Positions 7,394-14,149 of a DNA stretch of 14,534 nucleotides are shown here, one piece after another (positions within the stretch are counted from its first letter, which is position 1; the number at the start of each line of letters is the position of its first letter). Source of the DNA: Flavonifractor sp963557075 (lineage in GTDB: Bacteria; Bacillota; Clostridia; Oscillospirales; Oscillospiraceae). Under the pieces are notes generated by a model. That model made no database searches. It was not told where the DNA came from and saw nothing but the letters and a program-made list of their open reading frames with translations. Where the stretch lies: the NCBI GenBank assembly GCA_963557075.1, contig CAUWDA010000051.1, forward strand, positions 1-14,534, in the 5' to 3' direction. The position numbers and the translations under genes are program-made.

Positions 7394-7765
7394 TTACCGG
7401 CCGCCGGCGGAGCCGTACAGAGCTTCCTTGTAGGCAGGCGCATGCACCTCCAACAGATACCGCTCGTTGCCGCACTTGAATAGGCACACGCCGCGCTGGG
7501 GGAAACGGATGAGATTGTATTCCGCCTCCTCCAGCTGAAGCAAGTCCATATAAAACCGCTTGTCGATAGACCCGCAGTTGAAGATGAACTGGTGGGGCGG
7601 AATCGCAAACAGGGGCTTGGTCAGCTCTCGGATACCCTCTCGGTCGAAGTCCTCCAGATTCTGTGAGGCCATGATGAGGTTGGACTCTTTCTTTCGCACC
7701 CGCTTGAGGATGTTGCGGATATACTCGATGATGGTGGTTCCCACCGTGATGTTAGAACTCTTTTC
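7394..7765 (-). pseudogene. 3' fragment of VirB4/TraE-type conjugation ATPase
   Basis: The last ~116-123 codons of a VirB4-like ATPase remain. The segment IIEYIRNILKRVRKKESNLI, then MASQNLEDF, KPLFAIPPHQFIFNCGS, FPQRGVCLFKCGNERY and the C-terminus KEALYGSAGGR fit the end of the motor domain in Clostridia ICE VirB4 proteins. The complete protein is usually around 800 residues; the Walker A and B region lies upstream and is missing. The frame could be read from GTG at 7744 and stays open to about 7796, but similarity fades beyond about 7765. The sequence just past the break encodes a tyrosine recombinase on the opposite strand. The gene cannot be functional as seen. Confidence 0.85.
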
Positions 7766-7875
7766 CGGAAGCTCCGAAGTCCATCCGTATATGGCCTACC
7801 GTTCCCAGCACCGCATCCTCGGCCTCGTCCATCTGGGAATATCTGGACGCGGCAGAGCGGCTTGGGCACCTTCCT

Positions 7876-8424
7876 ATGTTCCTGCTGGCGCTGACAGCAG
7901 GACTTCGGCAATGCGAACTGATTGCCCTGAAGTGGAGCGACCTGGACACGAAGGAGCGGACGCTGACCATCACTGAGAAACGCTCGGTGGAACGGCGGGA
8001 GCTGGTGGAGTACGAAGGCGGCACCAGGATCGTCAGTCTGACCCCGGAAGCGGTTGAACTCCTGTGCATGGAACACGCTAAACACCCAGGAAGTCCGCTC
8101 ATGTTCATGCACCCGGCCACCCAGCGGCCCTACTCGCCCCAGATGGTGCGCCGGCTGCACAATGAGGTCATCCAAGAGGCCGGGCTGGACCACATTCGGT
8201 TCGCGGATCTCCGGCACACCTGCGCCATCCTGTCCCTGCAAAATGGCATGAACACGAAAGAGGTTTCTCAGATGCTGGGCCACTTCAGGACCGCAATGAC
8301 CCGGCAGAACTACGCTCCCTATCTGGCCAGCCCGACTGCCAAGGACGAGAACAAACCCGCCGAAGCGTCTCGGGAGGAGCTGCGGCAGGCGGCAGACATC
8401 CTGGATAACCTCCTGAAATTCTGA
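7876..8424 (+). pseudogene. Truncated tyrosine recombinase/integrase (catalytic domain)
   Basis: The frame is open from 7756, and integrase-like sequence begins at about 7831 (WEYLDAAERLG); the first ATG is at 7876. The box I Arg is in TAGLRQCELIAL, the box II region is IRFADLRHTCAIL, the third His is in MLGH, and the nucleophile Tyr is probably in RQNYAPYL. The N-terminal arm-binding and core-binding domains, normally about 170-200 residues, are absent. Box II usually reads HDLRHT; here the first His is Ala, so activity is doubtful even apart from the truncation. Such integrases move ICEs and phages, but the break between it and virB4 means it need not belong to the same element. The stop at 8422-8424 is 54 nt before the next gene. 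Confidence 0.8.
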
Positions 8425-8478
8425 TGGATATTCTGTGGAAGGTGTGGTATATGTTTGTGTCACAAGGAGGCGATGACG

Positions 8479-8793
8479 ATGGAAAATGAACTGCTCAAGG
8501 GGCTGTATGATTACTTTTATGTCCGCCCGGAGCTTGATGAACAGGAGAACGAAGTGGAGGAGTGCCACAAAGCATTGATTGCAGCTTTGGAAAAGCCAGA
8601 GCGCAAGCTGGTGCTGCGGATCATCGATGCCCAAAACTATATCACAGAACAGACCTCCCTCGATAGTTTTATTGCCGGCTTTGAACTGGCGTGGAGGCTC
8701 TCAATAGAACTGCAAAATGACGAAAACGAGCGCTCATTCTCCTGTCGGACCAGGAGAACGTGCGCTCGTTGTGTATGGGAAGACGAAATATAA
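8479..8793 (+). CDS. DUF6809-like small protein
   Basis: A 104-residue protein beginning MENELLKGLYDYFYVRPELD, then EVEECHKALIAALEKPERKLVLRIIDAQNYI and DSFIAGFELAWRLSIEL. This matches my recollection of DUF6809, small helical proteins common beside recombinases and accessory genes in Clostridia and of unknown function. AGGAGG at 8465-8470 gives 8-nt spacing to ATG 8479; the ATG two codons earlier would be too close. The last ~25 codons run through a 20-bp inverted repeat and have a Cys/Arg-rich composition unlike the rest (SFSCRTRRTCARCV), so the C-terminus may be a read-through extension. It probably shares a transcript with the integrase fragment. Confidence 0.7.
   Translation: MENELLKGLYDYFYVRPELDEQENEVEECHKALIAALEKPERKLVLRIIDAQNYITEQTSLDSFIAGFELAWRLSIELQNDENERSFSCRTRRTCARCVWEDEI
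8725..8770. repeat. 20-bp inverted repeat overlapping the 3' end of the small gene
   Basis: The arms 8725-8744 and 8751-8770 are reverse complements over 20 bp with two mismatches, separated by the 6-nt loop TCGGAC. On the minus strand the hairpin is followed by TTTTCGTCATTTTG, on the + strand by no T-run. It may be a terminator for minus-strand transcription from the sigma operon, a back-up to the hairpin at 8799-8829, or a mobile palindrome. Confidence 0.6.
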
Positions 8794-8798
8794 AATCA

Positions 8799-8829
8799 GC
8801 CTGGGCAGCCCTCGAAAAGCTGCCCAGGC
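8799..8829 (-). terminator. Intrinsic terminator of the sigma/anti-sigma operon
   Basis: GCCTGGGCAG (8799-8808) and CTGCCCAGGC (8820-8829) form a perfect 10-bp GC-rich stem with an 11-nt loop. Read on the minus strand it lies 20 nt past the anti-sigma stop and is followed by TGATTTTATATTT, a fair U-rich tract. It may also stop + strand transcription from the small gene upstream. Confidence 0.8.
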
Positions 8830-8849
8830 ATTCTGCTTGTAGGCTTGGT

Positions 8850-9512
8850 TCAGCGTTCCCACAGAAGGACCGCATCCGCCACGGCCTGCTCAAATTCGGC
8901 CTGCGCCAGACCGGGGAGTTCCAGATAATCTCCCACCAAATAGTAGACCGCATCCACCTGTCGATCTACTTGATAGGTAGCTGTCTCAAAGTCGGTCAGC
9001 AGACCGTTGCCGATGCACAAATGTCCCTCACGATCCGGCATCACATCCGAGCGAAGGGTACGGTCAAAATAGAGGAAAACAGCATTCCGTCCGTCCACCT
9101 CCCGGCTGAAGCCGTGGAAAGAATCGTAACTCTCGCCGTGATAGTAGAGGTCGATCACCTCATCCACCGCAAACTCTGCCGTCACCAGACCATCTGTATA
9201 AGATACCGGCTGCGGAACATCGGCCGCACCCGCTAAAACAATAGAGAAGATCAGCATGACCACCACCGCAAGCACAACCGCCCGTCGACGCCCACGGGAG
9301 AACTTCTTTTTTACGCCCTGCAGAACACGGGCTTCCGTTTCCGACTCGGGAGAGAGCGAGGGAACGGGAGCATCCTCTTTCATTTCCGCCAAACAGGCGC
9401 GGCACCCCTCGCATTGTGCTACATGGGCTTCGATCTCCTGCTTGCTGGCCTCGCTGCATAGCCCGTCGCAGTACAGGGGCAGCAGGTCGCGGATGATATC
9501 ACATTTCATCAT
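8850..9512 (-). CDS. Zinc-finger anti-sigma factor, membrane-anchored
   Basis: A 220-residue protein. The N-terminal ~45 residues (CDIIRDLLPLYCDGLCSEASKQEI, then HVAQCEGCRACL) are a zf-HC2 anti-sigma domain, with zinc ligands H30, C34 and C37 and probably an upstream Cys. RGRRRAVVLAVVVMLIFSIVLAG (~73-95) is a basic stop followed by one membrane segment. The remaining ~120 residues should lie outside the cell as a sensor; no known domain is recognised there. In this family the cytoplasmic domain holds the cognate ECF sigma factor until a signal releases it. The ATG overlaps the TGA of the sigma gene by 4 nt (ATGA), the standard stoichiometric coupling of such pairs. A terminator follows. Confidence 0.9.
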   Translation of the reverse strand: MMKCDIIRDLLPLYCDGLCSEASKQEIEAHVAQCEGCRACLAEMKEDAPVPSLSPESETEARVLQGVKKKFSRGRRRAVVLAVVVMLIFSIVLAGAADVPQPVSYTDGLVTAEFAVDEVIDLYYHGESYDSFHGFSREVDGRNAVFLYFDRTLRSDVMPDREGHLCIGNGLLTDFETATYQVDRQVDAVYYLVGDYLELPGLAQAEFEQAVADAVLLWER

Positions 9513-9979
9513 AACCCCTCCTTGATTTTCTGTTTCGCACGATAATAAGTCACTCTGGCCCAGTTTTCAGTTTTGCCGAACAATTCGCCGATCTGCGTAT
9601 AGGGTAGTTCCGCAAAAACCCGCAAGGTAAACACCTCCCGGTATGGCTCTGGCAGAGCATGGAGTTGCTGATGGATTTGGCGGGCGTTTTCCTGGATGAG
9701 AAAATCCTCTTCTACATTCTGAGGGGAGGTCATCTGCTCCAGGGTCTCATCTCCGGCCTGCCGTTTTACCTTTCTCAAGTAGGAGAGCCAACAGTTCTTC
9801 CCAATTTGGCACAGCCACACAGACAGCCGGCATTTTCCTTGAAAGGAGGCGCTGTGCTCAATGGCACGACAGAAGGTCTCCTGGGTCAATTCTTCCGCCA
9901 ACGCTTGGTTCCCACAGAGTCCTGTCAGATAGCGGTACACTACGGGGAACTGCTCCTTGTACAGTTGGTCAAAATCCAT
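9509..9979 (-). CDS. ECF-type RNA polymerase sigma factor
   Basis: The 156-residue product has region 2 (DFDQLYKEQFPVVYRYLTGL, then GNQALAEELTQETFCRAIEH) for binding core polymerase and the -10 element. Region 4 (LHALPEPYREVFTLRVFAEL, then YTQIGELFGKTENWARVTYYRAKQKIKE) is the HTH that reads the -35 element. Length and the absence of regions 1 and 3 fit the ECF class. The ATG at 9979 is preferred over in-frame GTG codons three codons upstream because GAGG lies 8 nt before it. The gene is coupled to the anti-sigma gene downstream and has an ECF-type promoter 28 bp upstream, so it is probably autoregulated. The regulon cannot be inferred beyond that. Confidence 0.93.
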   Translation of the reverse strand: MDFDQLYKEQFPVVYRYLTGLCGNQALAEELTQETFCRAIEHSASFQGKCRLSVWLCQIGKNCWLSYLRKVKRQAGDETLEQMTSPQNVEEDFLIQENARQIHQQLHALPEPYREVFTLRVFAELPYTQIGELFGKTENWARVTYYRAKQKIKEGL

Positions 9980-10006
9980 CCACACCACCTCGCTTTCTGC
10001 CTATAT

Positions 10007-10032
10007 GACGCACATCAATGCGGGTTGTTACA
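10007..10032 (-). promoter_or_regulatory. ECF-type promoter of the sigma/anti-sigma operon
   Basis: On the minus strand TGTAAC (10032-10027) and CGTC (10010-10007) are separated by exactly 16 bp. This matches the -35/-10 pattern of Bacillus sigma-X, sigma-M and sigma-W group promoters. The -10 element ends 27 bases before the sigma ATG, leaving a short leader that holds the ribosome site. The arrangement points to positive autoregulation. Confidence 0.7.
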
Positions 10033-10364
10033 AAATTGGTTTTGTCTTTTTATTTTCCTGGAAAGTACAGTGTTATCGCTCGTTTTGAAATAGTGTGCAA
10101 TAAAAAGCAATTGATAAAAACAAGCTTTGTATCGAGCGCAAATAGGCAGTTGTTGAACACCAGACCCGCAGCCACAGCGATTACCGCCAGCTTCGCTCTG
10201 TGGGCTGCTGATTTCAGAGTTCCAAAATCGGTGATATAAGTGCCTAAGATTTAGCATGAGATTGCCAACAGCGGCCACCTGCAAAAAGTAAACCACACAG
10301 TCCCAATAGATGTGGGAGTCACTAAAATGCGGCCGTGTGCTTACCTTCATTCCAGACAGATTTC
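10033..10364. other. Intergenic region between the sigma operon and the defence island
   Basis: About 330 bases between divergent operons. Short open frames on both strands have no recognisable protein, no good ribosome site and no codon pattern. A minus-strand stretch at about 10110-10210 reads KSAAHRAKLAVIAVAAGLVFNN without internal stops and could be a decayed membrane-protein fragment, but it has no start or context. A weak bulged hairpin involves CAGCC near 10169 and GGGCTG near 10201. Base composition shifts to AT-rich here, so an island boundary may lie in this stretch. Confidence 0.4.
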
Positions 10365-10392
10365 TTGACAGTTTCGTTTAAACGAATATAAT
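10365..10392 (+). promoter_or_regulatory. Consensus sigma-A promoter with palindromic operator in the spacer
   Basis: TTGACA (10365-10370) and TATAAT (10387-10392) are both perfect consensus, with a 16-bp spacer. The spacer contains the perfect 14-bp palindrome TTCGTTTAAACGAA (10373-10386), which abuts the -10 box. A dimeric repressor bound here would block polymerase. The start of transcription should be near 10399, about 40 nt before the HTH gene. The strong core promoter plus an operator-like palindrome suggests a repressed, inducible or self-limiting defence operon. Confidence 0.8.
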
Positions 10393-10437
10393 GATAGCAG
10401 AGTGTTTCAGCTTAATGTTCTTCGATGAGGTGCAACC

Positions 10438-10644
10438 GTGAACGGATATATAACTGTACAAGAAGCTGCTGAGAAATGGGGCGTTACCCCACGCCAAGTC
10501 CAAATTCTATGTAAAGAAAACCGCATTACGGGCGCTATGCGGATGAGCCGTATCTGGATTATCCCCGAAAATGCAAATAAGCCAACCGGAGAAAAGAAAG
10601 CACAGTGTAGGAGGAAAAATGATGCTTCAGAGCACCATGAATAA
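10438..10644 (+). CDS. Small excisionase-like helix-turn-helix DNA-binding protein
   Basis: A 68-residue protein: YITVQEAAEKWGVTPRQVQI is the HTH, followed by CKENRITGAMRMSRIWIIPE, the small wing seen in MerR/Xis-type proteins, and a basic tail. The start is GTG, with a GAGGTG ribosome site about 6 nt upstream. The gene is first in the operon and overlaps the methyltransferase start by 26 bp. Such proteins are often placed at the head of Firmicutes restriction-modification and defence operons. They could serve as a controller, for which the palindrome in the promoter spacer is a candidate site, though these folds often bind asymmetric DNA. An alternative is a leftover excisionase of a mobile element. 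Confidence 0.8.
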   Translation: MNGYITVQEAAEKWGVTPRQVQILCKENRITGAMRMSRIWIIPENANKPTGEKKAQCRRKNDASEHHE

Positions 10645-11725
10645 AAGAAAAAAGATTGACTTGTCCTCTGCACCTTGGACAATGCATGAGTTTTTTGCAG
10701 GGAGCGGATTGGTTGCATACGGTTTGAAAGGTATGTTTGCACCTGTATGGGCAAATGACATTAGCGAACAGAAAGCAGCTGTATATGAGGCTAATTTTGG
10801 CAATAACCATTTTAAACTGGGCGATATTAAAGATGTCAAGGGTAATGAATTGCCCTTTGCCCACTTGTCTTGGGCAAGTTTTCCATGCCAAGACCTTTCT
10901 CTGGCCGGTTCTATAGGAGGTATCCATGCCGAAAGAAGTGGTTTGGTATGGGAGTGGCTTCGCGTATTGGATGAGATGGGACAGAAGCCAAAGATTCTCC
11001 TACTGGAAAATGTAGCGGGCTTACTCTCTACTCATAATGGCGATAACTACCGGGTGCTTCACATGGCATTGGTGGAGCGCGGTTATGATTGCGGTGCCAT
11101 CATGTTGAATGCTTCATACTTCGTTCCGCAATCAAGACCAAGGGTATTTATTATTGCAGTCATACATGGAGAGCCAATTCCAAAAGAATTATTTAGCGAC
11201 GGCCCCTGCTGGCTTCATAACAAAGCTGCTACGGAACTGGGGAATTCTTTACCGAACTGGATTTGGTGGAAAACTGAAAAGCCTGCAAAACGGAAGAGTA
11301 CACTTAAAGATATTATTGAAACTGGGATTCCTTTTGATAAAGATAATGCCCTCCGGCTTGTTCCTGAGCGTCATCAGGAAAAGCTTAACGAGCATGATAA
11401 TGTGTATGCTACTGGGTACCGCAGAACTCGGTATGGAGAACAGCGATTGGAACTGCGCTTTGACGGTGTTGCCGGTTGCTTGAGGACTCCCGAAGGCGGC
11501 AGTAGTAAACAGTATCTCGTAGTCAAAGAAAACGGCCAAACACATGCTCGATTACTAACTGTGCGGGAAGCCGCTCGGCTGATGGGGGCACCGGATAGCT
11601 TTATTCTTCCCGGGAGTTACAACGATGGCTATAAAGCGATGGGTGATGCGGTTGCAATGCCGGTTGCCCAATTTATCGGAGAAAGATTTTTGACTAAGAT
11701 TGCGGAGGCGGTGTACAATGGCTGA
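10619..11725 (+). CDS. DNA (cytosine-5-)-methyltransferase of a restriction-modification system
   Basis: The 368-residue enzyme transfers methyl from S-adenosylmethionine to C5 of cytosine at a specific site. Motif I is FFAGSGL (25-31; the common form is FAGIGG), motif IV is FPCQDLSLAG with catalytic C90, motif VI is LLLENVAG (E130), motif VIII is QSRPRVFIIA (171-180). Motifs IX-X lie in LTVREAARLMGAP and YKAMGDAVAMPVAQFIGERF near the end. Between ~185 and 300 is the variable target-recognition region, so the site cannot be read from sequence. AGGAGG (10609-10614) precedes two adjacent ATG codons at 10619 and 10622; the second has better spacing (7 nt). It overlaps the DUF4928 gene by 8 bp. 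All catalytic motifs look intact. Confidence 0.93.
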   Translation: MMLQSTMNKRKKIDLSSAPWTMHEFFAGSGLVAYGLKGMFAPVWANDISEQKAAVYEANFGNNHFKLGDIKDVKGNELPFAHLSWASFPCQDLSLAGSIGGIHAERSGLVWEWLRVLDEMGQKPKILLLENVAGLLSTHNGDNYRVLHMALVERGYDCGAIMLNASYFVPQSRPRVFIIAVIHGEPIPKELFSDGPCWLHNKAATELGNSLPNWIWWKTEKPAKRKSTLKDIIETGIPFDKDNALRLVPERHQEKLNEHDNVYATGYRRTRYGEQRLELRFDGVAGCLRTPEGGSSKQYLVVKENGQTHARLLTVREAARLMGAPDSFILPGSYNDGYKAMGDAVAMPVAQFIGERFLTKIAEAVYNG

Positions 11726-12653
11726 CTTCGAAAGTAAGCTAAAAGAGTTCCAAACCGATAATAATATTTTCAGCAAAGGTAAACTGTCCGTTGTGATTCA
11801 ATTTACTCGAATGGTACAAGGAAAAGAGTATCCACTAAATCCCGACGATTTCAAGACGGAGAAAGAGGGACAGGTTGCTGGATTGGGCGGCGGCAATCTG
11901 AAGAAAATCCTAAAAGACCATGGCATCACGCAGCAACTGTCTGCTGAAGGCGGCAGAACCAGTCGTGGCAGCATGGGCTTGATGATTAGATATGTCGATT
12001 TTCTAAATACATGGAACGCGGAAGAAGCGGTTGATCTCGTTGCAATTGAAGAGTTTTGGGCTGAACAGGTGCGAGAATATTTCAGAAATCAGCCCTTTAC
12101 CCTCACTGCGGATGCATCAAAAACCATTGGCTCGAATCTGGACGATTTATTCGAGCAAGCAAAGAAGCGACAAAAGCAAAATCCTGGGACACAGTATCTG
12201 GGCACAGTTCTCCAGCATCTGACGGCAGCCAAGCTTTGTTTAATTCTGCCAGAAGGCTCTTTCGAGATTCATGGAGCTTCTGTTGCGGACGCGCCCACTG
12301 CGCGTAGCGGCGATTTTGTAATTAACAAGACGATTATCCATTGCACTACTTCCGTAGGAGATTTGCTGATTAACAAGTGTAAAACGAACATTAATAACGG
12401 ATATCGTCCTGTAATTATTACGATTTTTGAGCGAGTGCAGACTGCGCTAAATCAAATTGAAGACGCCGGCCTTGCTGGCCGGGTAGAGGTCTGGGATATC
12501 CAGCAGTTCCTTTCTTCCAATGTATACGAGCACAGTCTTTTTGATGAGGACAAGCGTAATGCTAAACTCGGAGCAATTATTGATAATTATAATCAGATTG
12601 TTCTGGAAAAAGAGACCGATCCCAGCTTGCGTATTGAGTTCGAAGCAAGGTGA
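11718..12653 (+). CDS. DUF4928 family protein, probable restriction endonuclease partner
   Basis: The 311-residue product matches DUF4928 as I know it: SKGKLSVVIQFTR near residue 19, GQVAGLGGGNLKKILKDHGI (51-70), EGGRTSRGSMG (77-87), HGASVADAPTARSGDFVI (185-202), and EVWDIQQFLSSNVYE near the end, closing with TDPSLRIEF. These genes are typically next to C5 methyltransferases. The segment SGDFVINKTIIHCTTS, followed by KCKTNINNGYRPVIIT, resembles a nuclease core in which D199 would bind metal. The expected E-x-K is replaced by H-C-T, so it would be a variant PD-(D/E)XK fold or something else. The ATG is chosen because GGAGG lies 9 nt upstream. No other gene in the operon could supply the restriction activity. 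Function is inferred, not shown. Confidence 0.85.
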   Translation: MADFESKLKEFQTDNNIFSKGKLSVVIQFTRMVQGKEYPLNPDDFKTEKEGQVAGLGGGNLKKILKDHGITQQLSAEGGRTSRGSMGLMIRYVDFLNTWNAEEAVDLVAIEEFWAEQVREYFRNQPFTLTADASKTIGSNLDDLFEQAKKRQKQNPGTQYLGTVLQHLTAAKLCLILPEGSFEIHGASVADAPTARSGDFVINKTIIHCTTSVGDLLINKCKTNINNGYRPVIITIFERVQTALNQIEDAGLAGRVEVWDIQQFLSSNVYEHSLFDEDKRNAKLGAIIDNYNQIVLEKETDPSLRIEFEAR

Positions 12654-12659
12654 TGATGT

Positions 12660-13082
12660 GTGGCAGATGTTTTCGATAAAGAAAAACGATCTGACATTAT
12701 GCGGCAAGTTAAGTCTCAGAAGAACAAGTCTACAGAACTGCGACTGATTGAGATATTTAAAGAACAGCACATCACTGGGTGGCGGCGTAATTACAAGGTG
12801 AAAGGCCATCCTGATTTTGTTTTTCCTAAATTGCGCGTCGCTGTATTTGTTGATGGATGCTTCTGGCATGGACATGATTGCCGGAACACACGCCCTTCTG
12901 ATAACCAGGAATACTGGCAGAAAAAACGAGCGCGTAATATCGAAAGAGATAAGGCGATTACATCTCTTTTTGAGGCGCGCGGTTGGACGGTTCTTCGGAT
13001 ATGGGAGTGTGAACTGAAAAAGAAAAATCGACAACAGCTTCTGGGGAAGATATCAAGCGCTATCGTCACGCAAAGAAATTGA
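12660..13082 (+). CDS. vsr: Very short patch repair endonuclease (Vsr)
   Basis: The 140-residue protein nicks DNA at T:G mismatches formed when 5-methylcytosine deaminates, protecting the sites of the methyltransferase encoded upstream. Visible are DIMRQVKSQKNKSTELRLIE, GHPDFVFPKLRVAVFVDGCF with metal-binding D52, then WHGHDC (H70, H72) and zinc-binding cysteines C67 and C74, and WTVLRIWECEL near the end. The first active-site His of the E. coli enzyme is Asp here (VDGCFWH), a common variant in the wider family. The start is GTG, 6 nt after the DUF4928 stop, with AAGGTGATG upstream. It is the last gene of this transcription unit; no clear terminator follows. Confidence 0.95.
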   Translation: MADVFDKEKRSDIMRQVKSQKNKSTELRLIEIFKEQHITGWRRNYKVKGHPDFVFPKLRVAVFVDGCFWHGHDCRNTRPSDNQEYWQKKRARNIERDKAITSLFEARGWTVLRIWECELKKKNRQQLLGKISSAIVTQRN

Positions 13083-13137
13083 GTTATATTCTATAGTTCT
13101 GCAATTGTGATGTTTATATAGGAAGAAGGTGTGGAGC

Positions 13138-14136
13138 ATGGACTGGAGTGGTTGCGTCAATATGATGCAGGGCTATTTAGAAAACAGCCCGCTTATCGTA
13201 CTGGGGTCGGGAGCTTCTATGCCTTATGGGCTACCTTCTATGGGGTCACTGGCTGAAGAGATAGAAAAAGATCCTACTATTATGGCTGATCCTCAATTCG
13301 ATGCACTCAAGCAAGCGATTGCTGATTATGGGCTTGAAACAGCCATTGACAGTCTTCGGCTTCAGGAAGAAACGCTTGAATGTATTAGAAATGTCACTTG
13401 GAAGACTATTAATCGTTGCGATACGGAATTTTTTGATAAAAGTTCCTTGACGGCTCCCATGGAACTTGTGGAGTTGCTTAATAAAGTAATCGCCCCATCT
13501 CCTAATAAAGCTGTAGTTGTAACCACTAATTATGATAGACTCCCAGAGTATGCAGCAGATCAAATAAATGCCACTGTAATTGCAGGATTTGAAGGGTCGC
13601 TGTTGCGCAGGCTCGAGTTGCCAAGTCAAATAGTGAAACAAAGGCGTATAAGAGCACGAGAGCGTACAGTTGATATCTGGAAAGTACATGGCTCACTTGA
13701 TTGGTTTGTAGATAAAAACGAAACGATTATTTCGGTACCCATGACTCGAAAAATTCCTGAAGGGTTTAGACCTTTAGTGGTACCCCCAGGGAAAGAAAAA
13801 TACAGCAGCACGCATAAAGAGCCCTATCGGTCAATCATTGCAGAAGCGGATAAAGCATTTATTCAAGCGGGGGCGTATCTTTGCATTGGATACGGATTTA
13901 ATGACGAGCATATTCAACCAAAATTGCTTGCACAGATTGCAACTGGGAAACCCATTATTATTTTAGCACATAAGATGACTGAATCGTGCCGCAGACATGT
14001 AATCGATGCGCAGGTAAGAAAATATATGATTTTCGAATGTGAAAACGATGAATACACCAAGGTTTATGGAAATGGTTGGTCAGAAATATATGAAGGGAAA
14101 TATTGGTCGCTCGATGAATTTTTAAAGATTTGGTGA
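13138..14136 (+). CDS. SIR2-family NAD-binding protein of a SIR2-HerA defence system
   Basis: The 332-residue protein has the sirtuin-like Rossmann motifs: VLGSGASMPYGLPSM (21-35), VVTTNYDR (127-134), WKVHGSLDW with the catalytic-type H184, and LCIGYGFNDEHIQ (248-260). Bacterial defence SIR2 proteins hydrolyse NAD+ on phage infection, starving the host of NAD and aborting phage growth. No separate sensor domain is visible, so sensing may rest with the HerA partner. ATG 13138 is chosen over GTG 13129 because GGAAGAAGG lies 8 nt before it. It follows vsr after 55 nt, so it may be read from the same or a weak local promoter, and a ribosome site for the HerA gene overlaps its stop codon. Confidence 0.9.
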   Translation: MDWSGCVNMMQGYLENSPLIVLGSGASMPYGLPSMGSLAEEIEKDPTIMADPQFDALKQAIADYGLETAIDSLRLQEETLECIRNVTWKTINRCDTEFFDKSSLTAPMELVELLNKVIAPSPNKAVVVTTNYDRLPEYAADQINATVIAGFEGSLLRRLELPSQIVKQRRIRARERTVDIWKVHGSLDWFVDKNETIISVPMTRKIPEGFRPLVVPPGKEKYSSTHKEPYRSIIAEADKAFIQAGAYLCIGYGFNDEHIQPKLLAQIATGKPIIILAHKMTESCRRHVIDAQVRKYMIFECENDEYTKVYGNGWSEIYEGKYWSLDEFLKIW

Positions 14137-14149
14137 GGAGGCGAATTTG

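Larger units (their letters stand above)
2348..7770 (-). mobile_element. Fragment of an integrative and conjugative element (conjugation/mobilisation module)
   Basis: All genes here lie on the minus strand and belong to a Clostridia-type conjugative module: virB4 end, M23 hydrolase, two unnamed proteins, DUF6103-like protein, candidate oriT, ribbon-helix-helix protein, MobP3 relaxase. Overlapping or closely spaced genes suggest one long operon. Both limits are inside genes: the relaxase loses its 3' end at about 2347, and virB4 loses its 5' end at about 7745-7790. Coupling protein, other T4SS components, regulators and att sites are absent, so the block is not a complete element. The right limit is approximate. 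Confidence 0.75.

Noticed and set aside
7621..8634. Minus-strand open frame of ~337 codons across the integrase
   Set aside because: It covers the integrase and small-gene coding sequence in antisense, with a composition typical of a shadow frame. It only joins the virB4 region by chance in a different frame.
10015..10350. Minus-strand frame of 111 codons upstream of the sigma operon
   Set aside because: It overlaps the ECF promoter, lacks a convincing ribosome site and has no recognisable domain.
11718..12653. Canonical PD-(D/E)XK motif in the DUF4928 protein
   Set aside because: G-D-F is present at 198-200, but the following strand reads H-C-T instead of E-x-K, so only a variant can be proposed.
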